Counted from the stretch's first letter, positions 24,341 to 34,941 are shown. The stretch is DNA of 64,000 nt from Parasutterella excrementihominis YIT 11859 (GCF_000205025.1 NZ_GL883687.1:1-64000); one strand, 5' to 3'. The notes: generated from the letters alone by a model not told the origin. A program made the numbers and translations.

Positions 24341-25154
24341 ATTTCACGCGATTATTCAGGGCAGGCAAAAGTGCTCTGACCTGACGGAGGAAAGCCGGAT
24401 CGACGTCAGTGAAGCAAACGCCCGTTTCATGCCCGTTAAGAGATCCGACAACGGTCCCCCATGGGTCGACGGCACAGGAGTGTCCCCAGAAAGCTCGGCC
24501 GCAGGAAGAGCGTCCCGCTTGAGCTGCGGCTACCACATAACTAAGGTTTTCTATCGCACGGGCACGAAGAAGAACTTCCCAATGGGCCTTCCCCGTATTA
24601 GTTGTAAAAGCGGCAGGGAGCAGAAAACAGTCGACGCCGGTTTGACGACGAAAAAGCTGCGGGAAACGCAGGTCATAGCAAACGGCGAGGCCGATATGAA
24701 TGTCTAGGCCGTTTTCTAGCGGATAGTTAAAAGAAACCGTCTTATGGCCCCCGACGTAAAGTTCGGACTCGTCGTAACGCTCCTGCTGGCCCTCATACGA
24801 AAATAGATGAATCTTGTCGTACCTTGCGGCTTCCTGGCCGAATGCGTCATACACCAGCATGGTGTTGGTGACGCGGTGTTCATCATCGGATTGAAGAGGA
24901 ATCGTACCGGCGGCAACCCAAATGCCTAATGATTTAGCGAGCCCCGCCATGATCTTCTGTACCGGGCCGTCCTGATAGCGTTCGGCTGCATGAAGAACAT
25001 CTTTCGGATCATTGCTCATGATCGTAAACATTTCCGGAAGCAGAGCGAGGTTGGCCCCTTCCCGGGCGGCTTTACGAATGAGAGATTCGGCGATCTGGAG
25101 ATTGGCCCCGAGATCCGGTCCGGATGTCATCTGGCAGGTGGCAATACGTAACAT
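24333..25154 (-). CDS. Nit-family carbon-nitrogen hydrolase (deaminated glutathione amidase-like)
   Basis: A 273-residue cytosolic nitrilase-superfamily amidase. The catalytic triad is visible as Glu in LALLPEMF (about residue 41), Lys in RYDKIHLF (about 114) and Cys in AVCYDLRFPQLFR (about 154). Sequence around the Cys and the length fit the Nit1/NitA group, which repairs deaminated glutathione and related omega-amides. It lies between yhdP and tldD with 5 nt and overlapping spacing respectively. Confidence 0.88.
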   Translation of the reverse strand: MLRIATCQMTSGPDLGANLQIAESLIRKAAREGANLALLPEMFTIMSNDPKDVLHAAERYQDGPVQKIMAGLAKSLGIWVAAGTIPLQSDDEHRVTNTMLVYDAFGQEAARYDKIHLFSYEGQQERYDESELYVGGHKTVSFNYPLENGLDIHIGLAVCYDLRFPQLFRRQTGVDCFLLPAAFTTNTGKAHWEVLLRARAIENLSYVVAAAQAGRSSCGRAFWGHSCAVDPWGTVVGSLNGHETGVCFTDVDPAFLRQVRALLPALNNRVKYE

Positions 25155-25159
25155 GGTTC

Positions 25160-28100
25160 TTAACGTTTAATCTTGGAAACGACCGGATCTGACCAAGTGC
25201 CGGTCACTTGATATTCGAAGGAGAAAAGCTTACTCAAGGGATCTTTGAAAATCAATTGGGCCAGGAAACTGCCGATGCCGACGATCGGGTTTGCAACCGC
25301 GAGAGCCACAGACGCTCCTGCCGCATTGATGTCTGGCAGAACCAATAGGTGCAGATTCTCCGTTTCTTTCTGAGTGTTGACGTTGCCGTTAATAACAACG
25401 GTCGCGCTCCCTCCGATCATCGTCAGATCTTTGATGTTCATGAGGCCGTCTTCCAGCACCGCGTTGCCGCGGATGGTAGAGAAGTTGAAGCCAGAGGAGT
25501 AGAAGTCTCGGAAGTCAAGGGTCAGGTAGCGTGTTAAAGACTGCAGTGTCAGAAGAGACAATAGTTTGGCAGCCGGGCCCGGTTGGATCTTGAGAATTTC
25601 GCCTCTCTTCAGATCGATATTCAGTTCTCCGTCGAAGCTTTCGGTGTTAAAGCCGAGGGGAGTGCCGACCCAGGATAAATTACCGTTGATCGAACCGTTG
25701 CCGGACTTGACCAGATTCTGCATATCCAGGCGATTCAGCAGGGCGCCGAGGTTATTGATATTGGTATTGATTAAAAGATTCGTTTCGTTGCCGCCGTCGA
25801 AACCTTTCAGCCAGCTGCCGGATGAGCGCAGCTGCGCAGCGCTGTTGGAAAGATTCAGCTTTGTAATTTTCCAGAGCTGTCCTTTTGTTGACGGAGTGTT
25901 GCGTGCAACCAGTTCCAGCTTGCCTAAACGCATATTGCCGTAGGTTAAATCATCGATAACCGCATTGATTGCGGGCCAGCCGCCTTGAATTTGAACCGGC
26001 TTGGATTTTTCTGCGGCGTCTCTTGCAGAGCTCGGGATGAAGAGTTTGGAAATATGCGCGATGAGCTCGGGTTCCTTGCCGTTTTGAGCCTTCTTCCATT
26101 CCAGATTGGCATTCATCTGATTGCTGTTGATTGCGATCAGCAGAGAGTTCCCGACGGGTCGCCCTAAGAGCGAGAAGTTCGTTTGATTGAAATTGTCGAT
26201 CAGCAGTTCGTCAATGTTAGCCTTGAGGAAGGCAATATCCGGCAGGACAACGGTTCCGGACGGTTTGGCATCCACTTTTAGATGATCAAAGACCGCCTGC
26301 CAGGCCTTCGCCGGAACCAGCGGCGCCTTCAAGGAGATCGCATAGCCGTGAGACGGCAATGTCGGCAGACTGCGGTTGCCGATGGCAGCACGTTTGATGT
26401 CATTATTCTGCAGGATAAATTCCGAACTCAGGAATCCCTCAATCATGATTCTGAGATCCGTGGCCTTGTTGTCTGTGACGATATTGAGGTCTAGAGGTGC
26501 AGACAAAGATGCCGGTTTTTCCATAGGAGGCGGCAGCTTGCTCTCCAAGCCGGAAAGCGAGCTTTTAACGTTCACCGTGACCTTTGGGCCGACGGTTACA
26601 TTGACTGTAAAGGGCGTCTTGCCGCTCAGATATTTGTCTGCGGCTTTGGCAAGCATCGGAACCGGAATAACCTGCGGGAGTGCCTTAGCGGCGATGGTTC
26701 CGGAAGCAGAAACCTTAATATTGCCCTTATCGTCGGTGTCGAGCGTCGCTTTTACGGCATTGCCGAAACAATCGGCGGTAATGCCCGTGCTCGAAGCACC
26801 TTTGTCATTGAAGTTCACGACGCCGATGGCATGAGTCAAATCCGGAATCGAGAAATCATTGAACTTAACTGCATTATCTTTAAGCGTAAAAGCGCCGGAA
26901 ACAGCAACTTCACCCGGACCGTCAAGGGGGATCTTCAGTTTGAGAGTCAGATCTCCGTTGCCGGTGCCCTCGGCCTTCTTGAAAAGACCGCCGGTGTAGC
27001 CGTCAACCGGAGAAGTCTTCACGTAAGACAAGAAACCGGGGAGGGCGCCGGACGCCGCTGCGTCTACATCCAACCAAACGGTATCCGCAGAGAAGGCGGG
27101 AATGTCGACTTGTGCATGCGTAAGCTGTACACCTTTATAGGTCCCGCGATCGGCAGTAATGGCCATGCCGTCGCCTTCAAATTTGACTACGCCGCCGACT
27201 TTTTCAAAGAGCGGCCAAATTGCTCCGCGTTTCGGAGAAGCCTTTGGATTGTCCAGAATGTTCGGATAGACATCGAGAAGGACGTCCTCGGCATTAACGG
27301 ACACCAGGAAATGATGTTCTTTAGACTCATGGAAGGGGAACTCATGGAGCGGCCCCTTAAGAACGGCTTGGCCCCCGGTGGCTTTGCCCTCTAAAAGGCC
27401 GTACCGCAGCCAGGTGATTGTGTCGTTGCCGACAACAAGCGGCATGTATTTCCAAACGGCAGGGACGTTTCCGCGTAAAACATCGGCTTTAAGGTCTGCA
27501 GTTCCGAGGGGAGTGTTGTCGGCGTTAGTGTACGACCCATTGACCTTAACCGCAGCATCGGCGTTCTCAATCAGAACGTCCTTGAACTCGAGTGAAATGC
27601 CGTTAACGGTATTCCAAACCACGGTTCCTCCGATGCTGTCGAAATGGAAAGCGGCTGCTGGGAATAATCCCGGAAGAGCTACCGACGCGTCTTTTGTTGT
27701 GAGTACGGTGGTACCCACACCGTCTTTAAGGGTAATGTCGGCGCTGAGATTGATAAATCCCGGGAGCCACTGGGTATTGTCTTTGCCGGAGGCCCCGAAA
27801 GAGCTGAAATTACGCAGAGAAAGTTTGCCGTTGTAATGTTTGGGTTCGCTTGGCAGTCCCTGCCAATCTAAGTCCACATTAACGAGCGATCCGGAGAGCT
27901 TCCGCTCGGCAACAAAATCCTTAAAAGATTTTGGCAGCGGCAAAGAAGGGAGGACGGCTGTTAAACCTTGAAAGTCGAGAGCGTTGGCTTTAAAAGAGCC
28001 GCCGGTAAAGTTATCATCGCTTCGGTCTAACTTCAGACTCATATCCAGTGGCGGAAGTGTCTCCCCGGATTCCAACTCAAAAGAGAAATTGTCTGTAGAA

Positions 28101-29116
28101 AGGGCGTAAGCCTCGCCCGACATGTTCCCTGAGATCTTGCCTTTAACGAATTTCAGGCGTAGCGGCGCCAATTCTGGAAGCTGAAGATCTACATGGGAAA
28201 GAGCGCCGATAAAGCTGGCGGAAGAAGGAGACCATTTCACAAAGTTAGCCCAGAGAGAACCAGACCCGGTGCCTTTGTACTTTACGGAGAAGTCAGGCAG
28301 CCACTTGGCGAGTTCACCGAAGTTAATGAAGTCGGTCTGAGCGTAAAGTTCTGCATCCCAGTCGGCCAGTTTCGAGGGATTAAGGGCCGGCGTCTTAAAG
28401 AGCGCGCGAACGGTAATCGGAGAAGCAATTTCAGGCGGAAGCGTCAGAGTAAAGGCGAGCTGTTTGTCTCTTGAAGAGCCGTTGTAGCCGACGTTAACGT
28501 TAGTAACTTCAAGCGTTTTGGCGCTTTTCTGATCATGAACCAAAATCGTGCCGTCCTTAATTTCTACAGACTTCTGCTTGAGGAGAACCATTACATCGGA
28601 AGGCAGTTTGGTTGTGAGCGCCTGAGTCTCCGTCTCACCGGACATGAGCTTTTTGAGGTTGACCTTCCTGCCCAAGACGGAAAAGGACATCGGTGCCAGG
28701 CGCCGAACTTCGACTTTGGGGTTGTTTAACGTGACAGATTCAAAGATCGGAGTAAGGTTTGTTAAAGAACTGAGCGAAAGTTTTGCGGTAAGAGATTCAG
28801 CCGTAATCGGGTCCTTGCCCGGCTCTCCGAGTTCGATGTTTTTAAGTGTGATTTCCGGAGAAAGTCCCTGCCAGTCGGTATCCAAAGAGCCGAACTGAAC
28901 GGGGATCTCCAGGACCTGAGATATCTTATTCTCGATCTTGGATTTATGGTCGTTCAGGTAAGGTGCAAGGCAGTAGCGCGCTCCGAGCCATGCGGCGCCG
29001 AGTGCAAAGTAAAGGATGACTAAGAACCAAAGAACGGTCCTCCAGGCATAGCCGAAAAAGCCTTTTTTAGGTTTTGTTGGTGTGGTTGACGTCTGTTGTT
29101 CGGAATTGTCCGTCAT
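25160..29116 (-). CDS. yhdP: YhdP-family AsmA-like envelope protein
   Basis: A 1318-residue inner-membrane-anchored protein with one N-terminal helix (about residues 28-50, TVLWFLVILYFALGAAWLG) and a very long periplasmic beta-rich body ending in the AsmA-like C-terminal domain (GNVNTQKETENLHLLVLPDI). YhdP, with TamB and YdbH, is thought to carry phospholipids from inner to outer membrane. The length fits the family. It is divergent from glnE with a 106-nt shared promoter region and heads the nitrilase-tldD operon. Confidence 0.9.
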   Translation of the reverse strand: MTDNSEQQTSTTPTKPKKGFFGYAWRTVLWFLVILYFALGAAWLGARYCLAPYLNDHKSKIENKISQVLEIPVQFGSLDTDWQGLSPEITLKNIELGEPGKDPITAESLTAKLSLSSLTNLTPIFESVTLNNPKVEVRRLAPMSFSVLGRKVNLKKLMSGETETQALTTKLPSDVMVLLKQKSVEIKDGTILVHDQKSAKTLEVTNVNVGYNGSSRDKQLAFTLTLPPEIASPITVRALFKTPALNPSKLADWDAELYAQTDFINFGELAKWLPDFSVKYKGTGSGSLWANFVKWSPSSASFIGALSHVDLQLPELAPLRLKFVKGKISGNMSGEAYALSTDNFSFELESGETLPPLDMSLKLDRSDDNFTGGSFKANALDFQGLTAVLPSLPLPKSFKDFVAERKLSGSLVNVDLDWQGLPSEPKHYNGKLSLRNFSSFGASGKDNTQWLPGFINLSADITLKDGVGTTVLTTKDASVALPGLFPAAAFHFDSIGGTVVWNTVNGISLEFKDVLIENADAAVKVNGSYTNADNTPLGTADLKADVLRGNVPAVWKYMPLVVGNDTITWLRYGLLEGKATGGQAVLKGPLHEFPFHESKEHHFLVSVNAEDVLLDVYPNILDNPKASPKRGAIWPLFEKVGGVVKFEGDGMAITADRGTYKGVQLTHAQVDIPAFSADTVWLDVDAAASGALPGFLSYVKTSPVDGYTGGLFKKAEGTGNGDLTLKLKIPLDGPGEVAVSGAFTLKDNAVKFNDFSIPDLTHAIGVVNFNDKGASSTGITADCFGNAVKATLDTDDKGNIKVSASGTIAAKALPQVIPVPMLAKAADKYLSGKTPFTVNVTVGPKVTVNVKSSLSGLESKLPPPMEKPASLSAPLDLNIVTDNKATDLRIMIEGFLSSEFILQNNDIKRAAIGNRSLPTLPSHGYAISLKAPLVPAKAWQAVFDHLKVDAKPSGTVVLPDIAFLKANIDELLIDNFNQTNFSLLGRPVGNSLLIAINSNQMNANLEWKKAQNGKEPELIAHISKLFIPSSARDAAEKSKPVQIQGGWPAINAVIDDLTYGNMRLGKLELVARNTPSTKGQLWKITKLNLSNSAAQLRSSGSWLKGFDGGNETNLLINTNINNLGALLNRLDMQNLVKSGNGSINGNLSWVGTPLGFNTESFDGELNIDLKRGEILKIQPGPAAKLLSLLTLQSLTRYLTLDFRDFYSSGFNFSTIRGNAVLEDGLMNIKDLTMIGGSATVVINGNVNTQKETENLHLLVLPDINAAGASVALAVANPIVGIGSFLAQLIFKDPLSKLFSFEYQVTGTWSDPVVSKIKR

Positions 29117-29222
29117 TTCGCGGATCCTTAAACTTTTTTCTGATCTTCTAAGTATCGCTCAATTTCCCATAAATAAACTCTAATATTGGAAGATAGACTC
29201 ATTTTTAGCTTCCAAAAACAAT

Positions 29223-32075
29223 ATGTCTGCAGCACTCCAATCCTCCGATCTCTTTCCTAAAGTTCCCAGAGTTTCTCTCTCGGAAGTCCCAGAAGTCTCA
29301 GCTTATTTCAAAAACACGCTCCGAGCCATGTTCGGAGAAGATGAAGATAAAGTTCGGTCTTATGTTCAGGAAATTACTCAGATGTCCTGGACGCCCGAGA
29401 AAATGCGTGAGCGCTTGGCCGGGATCGAAGACGGAGAGCAGCTCAAAAGCGCAATGCGTCGTCTGCGCCGTGACGTGATGATGAGCCTTGTCGCACGCGA
29501 CATTTCCGGATTGGCGAATTTAGAAGAAGTTGTCACAAGCATGTCCGATTTAGCGGAGATCACGATCGACCGCACAGTCTCCGTGTATGCCAAAGAGCTG
29601 GCGAAGCGATTCGGAGTTCCGCGCTCAGAAACCGGCGTCCCCCAGGATCTGATTGTGATCGGCATGGGCAAGTTGGGAGGTCGTGAACTGAATGTCTCGA
29701 GCGATATCGACCTTATTTTCTTCTACGATTGCGACGGAGAGTGCGGCCCTACGGCGGAATACCCGAATGTCCGCAAAATCATCAGCAACCAGGAGTTCTA
29801 CGAGCGGCTGGCAAAGAAAGTTATACCGGCCCTTTCAGAGATTACTTGGGAAGGATTTGTGTTCCGTGTGGATATGCGCCTGCGTCCCAACGGAGATTCC
29901 GGACCGATCGTGGGCTCCAGCGACATGCTTGAAGAATATCTAATGACGCAGGGACGCGACTGGGAGCGCTTTGCATGGCTCAAGGGTCGTGTCGTCAACG
30001 GCCCGGTATTTGCTTCGGAAGAGGATTTCAACATCCAAAAGAAGAACATCAACGATATCGTTCGTCCGTTTGTTTACCGTAAATATCTCGACTTCGGCGC
30101 CATTAGTTCGCTTACCGATCTTCACGCCAAGATTCGTTTATCTACGCAGAAACGCGCCTTAGAGAGCCTGAAAGAAGGTCAGAACATCAAACTCGGACGC
30201 GGCGGCATTCGCGAAATCGAGTTCATTGCTCAGACATTCCAGGTGATCCGCGGCGGCCGCAACCCGTTCTTAAGAGAGCGCTCCACGCTGAAAGCACTTC
30301 AGGCGCTCGCTTCCGAGAACATCCTGGCAAAGGACAAAGCCGAGATGCTCTCCAAGATTTATGTGTTCCTGCGCAACATGGAGCACGCCCTCCAGTACGA
30401 AAACGATCAGCAGACTCAGCTTTTTGCGGCCGATCCGGAGCATCGGACAAGAATCGCGAAGATGCTGGGCTTTACCGTCGAAGACCTGCAGAAGCAGTTA
30501 GAGCTCTCGACGGAGTACGTAGCTGCGCGCTTTGATGAGATTTTCCAGACCAAAGAAGAGGTAAGCGAAGAGGATTGGCCGCTCGGTTGGGAGAACGGTG
30601 CTCCGGGGGCGCTTCCCGGCTTGGCGAAAGTGCTGGAACGAAACGGGTTTAAAGAAACCGAAGAGCTGGGTCAGCTCATTCTTAATCTCATGTCGCTGCG
30701 CGCTTTAAAGCTCATTAACGCCGGGGCTCGTCAGCGAATGATCACGCTGGTTAAAAATACGGTTGAGGGTAAGAACAAGCCTGAACACTTAAAACTGATT
30801 TCTCGGGAAGAACTCTTACGTCGCTACATCAAGTTCTACGAAGTCATTGCCGGTCGTCCGACTTATGTTTCCTTGCTTTTGCAGTACCCGCTTGCAGCGA
30901 AGCGTTTGGGCGACGTATTGGGCAGCGGTAAGTGGGCAGCCGAATATCTGAACCGCCACCCGCTGCTCTTAGATGAACTTTGGGATGAGCGGCTGAGTCA
31001 GATCGACGATTACACGCCGGTGGATTTCTCTTTCTATATCGAGCGTACGCGTGCGCGACTTGCGGATATTCCGGAAGACGATCAGGAAACCCGTATGAAC
31101 CTCATTCGCGAAGTTCATCATGCCCGTTTGTTCCGCCTGTTCTTAGCGGATATGGCCGGACGCTTGACGGTGGAACGATTGGCCGACCAGCTCTCGGCTC
31201 TGGCGGATGCTACGCTTGAAATCGTCATGGAAGAAGTGTGGAAGACGGTTCCCGGACGTCACATTGAGCGTCCGAAGTTTGCCATCGTGGCTTACGGCAA
31301 ATTGGGCGGTAAGGAGCTCGCCTACGCGAGCGATCTGGATTTGGTCTTCTTGTTTGAAGATGACGCTCAGGATGCAGAAAAGATCTACATGCGTTTCGCG
31401 CGTCGACTGATCAATTGGCTGACAGCGACAACCGGCTCCGGCGTCCTGTTCGACGTCGATATGCGTCTGCGCCCGAACGGGGAATCCGGCATGCTGGTCT
31501 CTTCCGTCGACAGCTTTGAGAAATATCAGAAAAACGAAGACGGCACGGGCGCCTGGCTTTGGGAGCATCAGGCGCTAACGCGAGCCCGCTATGCGGCCGG
31601 CGACCGAGATATCGGTGACAAATTCGAAAAAATTCGCATCGAAATACTCCGTCGCGAGAGAAACGCCGGGGAAACGAAGGCCGAGGTGCTCAAAATGCGC
31701 CAGCGTATGCACGACGGTCACCCCAACAAAACGGAGCTTTTTGATGTGAAGCATGACGAGGGCGGCATGGTGGATGTGGAGTTCATTGTTCAGTATCTTG
31801 TGCTTCAGTACTCCTCTAAATTCCCGCAGCTTGTCAATAACTTCGGCAACATCAAGATGCTGGAGATGGTCTCTGATGCCGGCTTGATCCCGAAAGATCT
31901 GGCGTTCGAGGTTTCCGCGATTTATCGCAAATATCGCCGTATTCAGCACGAGTTCCGCCTGAACTCTCCGAGCGTCCCGGTCCGCGTTCCCAAAGAAGAG
32001 TTTGCGGAAGAGGCACAAAAGGTTCGCGCGCTCTGGTCGCTCGTTTTTGGTCCGTCCGAAGGTCAGGGGACCTAA
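29223..32075 (+). CDS. glnE: Bifunctional glutamine synthetase adenylyltransferase/adenylyl-removing enzyme
   Basis: A 950-residue cytosolic enzyme that switches glutamine synthetase off and on by adding or removing AMP in response to PII and glutamine. The two nucleotidyltransferase cores are seen as GMGKLGGRELNVSSDIDL from residue 147 and AYGKLGGKELAYASDLDL from residue 690, with the helical PII-linked region between. The length matches E. coli GlnE. It is divergent from yhdP, as is usual in Burkholderiales. No clear Shine-Dalgarno precedes the ATG. Confidence 0.96.
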   Translation: MSAALQSSDLFPKVPRVSLSEVPEVSAYFKNTLRAMFGEDEDKVRSYVQEITQMSWTPEKMRERLAGIEDGEQLKSAMRRLRRDVMMSLVARDISGLANLEEVVTSMSDLAEITIDRTVSVYAKELAKRFGVPRSETGVPQDLIVIGMGKLGGRELNVSSDIDLIFFYDCDGECGPTAEYPNVRKIISNQEFYERLAKKVIPALSEITWEGFVFRVDMRLRPNGDSGPIVGSSDMLEEYLMTQGRDWERFAWLKGRVVNGPVFASEEDFNIQKKNINDIVRPFVYRKYLDFGAISSLTDLHAKIRLSTQKRALESLKEGQNIKLGRGGIREIEFIAQTFQVIRGGRNPFLRERSTLKALQALASENILAKDKAEMLSKIYVFLRNMEHALQYENDQQTQLFAADPEHRTRIAKMLGFTVEDLQKQLELSTEYVAARFDEIFQTKEEVSEEDWPLGWENGAPGALPGLAKVLERNGFKETEELGQLILNLMSLRALKLINAGARQRMITLVKNTVEGKNKPEHLKLISREELLRRYIKFYEVIAGRPTYVSLLLQYPLAAKRLGDVLGSGKWAAEYLNRHPLLLDELWDERLSQIDDYTPVDFSFYIERTRARLADIPEDDQETRMNLIREVHHARLFRLFLADMAGRLTVERLADQLSALADATLEIVMEEVWKTVPGRHIERPKFAIVAYGKLGGKELAYASDLDLVFLFEDDAQDAEKIYMRFARRLINWLTATTGSGVLFDVDMRLRPNGESGMLVSSVDSFEKYQKNEDGTGAWLWEHQALTRARYAAGDRDIGDKFEKIRIEILRRERNAGETKAEVLKMRQRMHDGHPNKTELFDVKHDEGGMVDVEFIVQYLVLQYSSKFPQLVNNFGNIKMLEMVSDAGLIPKDLAFEVSAIYRKYRRIQHEFRLNSPSVPVRVPKEEFAEEAQKVRALWSLVFGPSEGQGT

Positions 32076-32110
32076 AAGCGACCTAAGCTAAAAAGCAGTT
32101 TGAATCTGCT

Positions 32111-33094
32111 ATGCCTATGAGTCTCGCTGCTTCCGAATACCGTGCTCCTTGGTGGCTGCCCGGCGGCCACCTGCAAACCATTGTGCCTGCCGAACTGTTT
32201 CCGAAGGCCAAGGTGATCTATCGCCGTGAAATTTGGAATACGCCGGATGACGACATCATTGCCGTGGACTGGTCAACGCCCGAACCCATTGATCCGAAGG
32301 CGCCGATTATGGTGCACATCCACGGATTGGAAGGCTCATCAAACAGTCACTATGCCCGTGCGCTGATGGCGCGCTGCGGCCAAGGGGGTGTGCGCGGCGT
32401 GGTGATTCACTACCGCGGCTGCGGCGGTGTCACCAATAAAAAACTTCGAGCCTATAACGCCGCAGATGCGGCTGAGCTAGACTGGGAGTTTGCCCGGCTG
32501 CGTGAGCTCTACCCTGAAGCTCCGATCTATGCGATGGGCGTCTCGTTGGGCGCCAACAATCTGCTCTTCTGGGCCGGTACCCGAGGCGAGGACGCTGCAA
32601 AACTGGTTTCAGGCATCGTTGCAGTCTGCGCGCCCCTCGATTTGGTGGGTTCAAGCCACGTTATCCGCATAGGATTCAGCCGGATTTACGACCTGAATTT
32701 CATCTCGACGATGAAGAAAAAAGCACTCGCAAAAGCCAAACGTTTCCCGGGCGTGTTAGATGTCGAGAAAATCAAAAAGATTCGCTGGCTCTGGCAGTTT
32801 GACGATCTTTTTACGGCACCGATTTTCGGCTACAAGGACTACATGGACTACTGGACGAAATGCTCGAGCAAGCCCCATTTAGGCGGCATCCGATTGCCGA
32901 CACTGGTGCTTAATGCCAAGAACGATCCGATCGTGGGAAACGAAGTTTTACCGATGATTCAAGAAGTTTCCAAGTTTGTGACGTTAGAATATCCCGCTGA
33001 GGGCGGCCATTGCGGGTTCCCTCGCAAACCGAACGAAGGAAGCCTCGGATTTCTGCCGACACGCACCTTCGATTTCTGTTTCCGCGGCCGCTGA
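32111..33094 (+). CDS. yheT: YheT-type alpha/beta hydrolase
   Basis: A 327-residue alpha/beta-hydrolase of the YheT (UPF0017) family. It opens with the typical YRAPWWLPGGHLQTI, has the oxyanion HGLEGSS near residue 75, the nucleophile elbow MGVSLGANN near 150, and acid and His in NAKNDPI and EGGHCGF near the end. Family members act as esterases on short or medium acyl esters. It follows glnE closely and is probably cotranscribed with it. Confidence 0.88.
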   Translation: MPMSLAASEYRAPWWLPGGHLQTIVPAELFPKAKVIYRREIWNTPDDDIIAVDWSTPEPIDPKAPIMVHIHGLEGSSNSHYARALMARCGQGGVRGVVIHYRGCGGVTNKKLRAYNAADAAELDWEFARLRELYPEAPIYAMGVSLGANNLLFWAGTRGEDAAKLVSGIVAVCAPLDLVGSSHVIRIGFSRIYDLNFISTMKKKALAKAKRFPGVLDVEKIKKIRWLWQFDDLFTAPIFGYKDYMDYWTKCSSKPHLGGIRLPTLVLNAKNDPIVGNEVLPMIQEVSKFVTLEYPAEGGHCGFPRKPNEGSLGFLPTRTFDFCFRGR

Positions 33095-33140
33095 TGTCTC
33101 TAATTTTCCCCCGGTATGTGCAGCCGGAAACGGAGTTGAA

Positions 33141-33716
33141 ATGCCTTTAAGAAGTACCAAAGACTATTCAGTCGGAATCATCTACTTTATCCTCTTTATT
33201 CTGACCATCCCGGCGATGAACTGGGTGGTGATGAATGTTGGCACGGTTTGTACTGCTGACGGTCCCTGTCTGATTCCTGTCTGGCCCGGTATCATGGCCC
33301 CGAGCGGCGTGCTTATGGCCGGCGTAGCTCTGGTGCTTCGTGACGGACTGCAGGCCAAACTCGGTGTCCGCTGGTCGCTGTATGCCATCATCATCGGCGC
33401 AGCGCTTTCCGCACTTTTCTCCGAACCGTCTCTGGTCCTGGCTTCCGTGATGGCCTTCTTCTTCTCCGAACTGGCCGACTTGGTTGTCTACACACCGATG
33501 CGTAAGAAATGGCCGGCTTGGGCCATTATGGCAAGCGGCTTGGTCGGCTCCATGGTCGACAGCGCCATCTTCCTTTCTCTGGCATTCGGCTCTATTGAAT
33601 TCATCTTCGGACAGGTTCTGGGTAAGTTCTGGATGTCTCTTGCCGTGGCGCTTCTTATCGGGTATCTTCATAGCCGCCGCGCCAAAGCGGTCCAAGACGA
33701 AATTCTTTCCCGATAA
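33141..33716 (+). CDS. VUT-family transporter (YhhQ-like queuosine precursor carrier)
   Basis: A 191-residue integral membrane protein with about six segments. LRDGLQ near residue 69, MAFFFSELADLVVYTP near 103 and GLVGSMVDSAIFLSLAF near 130 are hallmarks of the VUT/YhhQ family, which imports the 7-deazaguanine precursors of queuosine. No queuosine riboswitch is visible in the 46-nt gap before it; it lies between yheT and hemH, 6 nt before hemH, in one run of genes. Confidence 0.78.
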   Translation: MPLRSTKDYSVGIIYFILFILTIPAMNWVVMNVGTVCTADGPCLIPVWPGIMAPSGVLMAGVALVLRDGLQAKLGVRWSLYAIIIGAALSALFSEPSLVLASVMAFFFSELADLVVYTPMRKKWPAWAIMASGLVGSMVDSAIFLSLAFGSIEFIFGQVLGKFWMSLAVALLIGYLHSRRAKAVQDEILSR

Positions 33717-33722
33717 GTAGAT

Positions 33723-34730
33723 ATGACAGAAAAGAGCCCGAAGACTGCGGTACTCCTCATTAACCTCGGTTCCCCTGACGAACCGACCGCTTCGGCGCTC
33801 AAACCCTACTTGCGGGAGTTTCTTTCCGATCGACGGGTGGTCGATTTAAATCCGATTTTTTGGCAGACGCTGCTGAATTTGGTCATCCTGCCTCGCCGCA
33901 GTCCTAAGTCCGCAGCGCGCTACGTTCAGGTGTGGATGAAAGAGGGCGCTCCTCTTAAGGTCTACACCGACCGCATTGCCGATAAGCTGCGGCAGCGTTT
34001 TCAGCAAAAAGCCGTCGACGCAGACGTGTTTGTCGGCATGCGTTACGGCAATCCTTCACAGGTCGAAGTCTTTAAAACCATCCACAATGAGCACGGTTTT
34101 GACCGTGTCTTAGTGCTTCCGCTCTATCCGCAGTATTCGTCTTCCACGACGGCTTCCGTTTTCGATGCCGTCTCAAAGGCAATGCAACAAATGAAAAGCC
34201 ACCCAAAAGTGCGCTTCATTCGCGACTATCACACGCATCTGCTGTACATCAAGGCATTAGCCGATCAAATTCGCGATCAATGGGCAAAGGTCGGCCCGCT
34301 TGGCAAGAAGGGCCGATTGATGCTCTCCTTCCACGGCATGCCGGTTCGCTACTGCGAAGAAGGCGATCCTTACCCGAAACAAGTTCGCGAGACAACCGAT
34401 CTGCTGATTCAAGAGCTCGGCGTAGATCCTTCTAAAGTCGTGCTTTCCTACCAATCCCGTTTTGGCAAGGAAGAATGGCTCAAACCTTATTCCGATGAGA
34501 CGGCCCGTCATTTAGCTCGAGAAGGCGTGGAGCGGCTAGATGTTATCTGTCCGGGGTTTCATACCGACTGTTTGGAAACGATTGAAGAGATCGGCCTGGA
34601 ACTCAAAGAAACTTGGTTTAAAGCCGGAGGCAAAGTCTTCCATTACATCCCTTGTTTGAATGATTCAGAGGCGTCGGTTTCCCTAGTTGAGAAGATTGTC
34701 GAAGAAGAACTGCTTCATTGGCCGGAATAA
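33723..34730 (+). CDS. hemH: Ferrochelatase
   Basis: A 335-residue enzyme that inserts ferrous iron into protoporphyrin IX, the last step of haem synthesis. AVLLINLGSPDEPT at the N-terminus, LSFHGMPVRY with the active-site His, and CPGFHTDCLETIEEI are diagnostic. It lies directly before the grpE-dnaK-dnaJ genes, as in many Burkholderiales. Haem synthesis fits the c-type cytochrome in the window. Confidence 0.96.
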   Translation: MTEKSPKTAVLLINLGSPDEPTASALKPYLREFLSDRRVVDLNPIFWQTLLNLVILPRRSPKSAARYVQVWMKEGAPLKVYTDRIADKLRQRFQQKAVDADVFVGMRYGNPSQVEVFKTIHNEHGFDRVLVLPLYPQYSSSTTASVFDAVSKAMQQMKSHPKVRFIRDYHTHLLYIKALADQIRDQWAKVGPLGKKGRLMLSFHGMPVRYCEEGDPYPKQVRETTDLLIQELGVDPSKVVLSYQSRFGKEEWLKPYSDETARHLAREGVERLDVICPGFHTDCLETIEEIGLELKETWFKAGGKVFHYIPCLNDSEASVSLVEKIVEEELLHWPE

Positions 34731-34913
34731 ATTTGTTACCTTTTTCGTTAAGTTTGGCGAATAAGGGAAAACCCTTTATATTTCAACCAATAGGCGGGTA
34801 TTTTCCCGCTAGGTCATTTAATTTGCTACGTAACTTCACTTCCTAATTTGCTTAATTCGGGTGGCGTTACTTCCTGAAGCTGAGAGGTGTTCTCATAATG
34901 ATGTTCATCGAAG

Positions 34914-34941
34914 GTTGAAAAAGGATCGGGCGACCCCATAT
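34914..34941 (+). promoter_or_regulatory. Sigma-32 (RpoH) heat-shock promoter of grpE
   Basis: GTTGAAA at 34914-34920 and CCCCAT at 34934-34939, 14 bases apart counting from the first six bases, match the sigma-32 consensus CTTGAAA-N-CCCCAT closely. It lies about 65 nt before the grpE ATG. The 270-nt gap between hemH and grpE holds no gene; small hairpins occur at about 34761-34778 and 34794-34809. Confidence 0.8.
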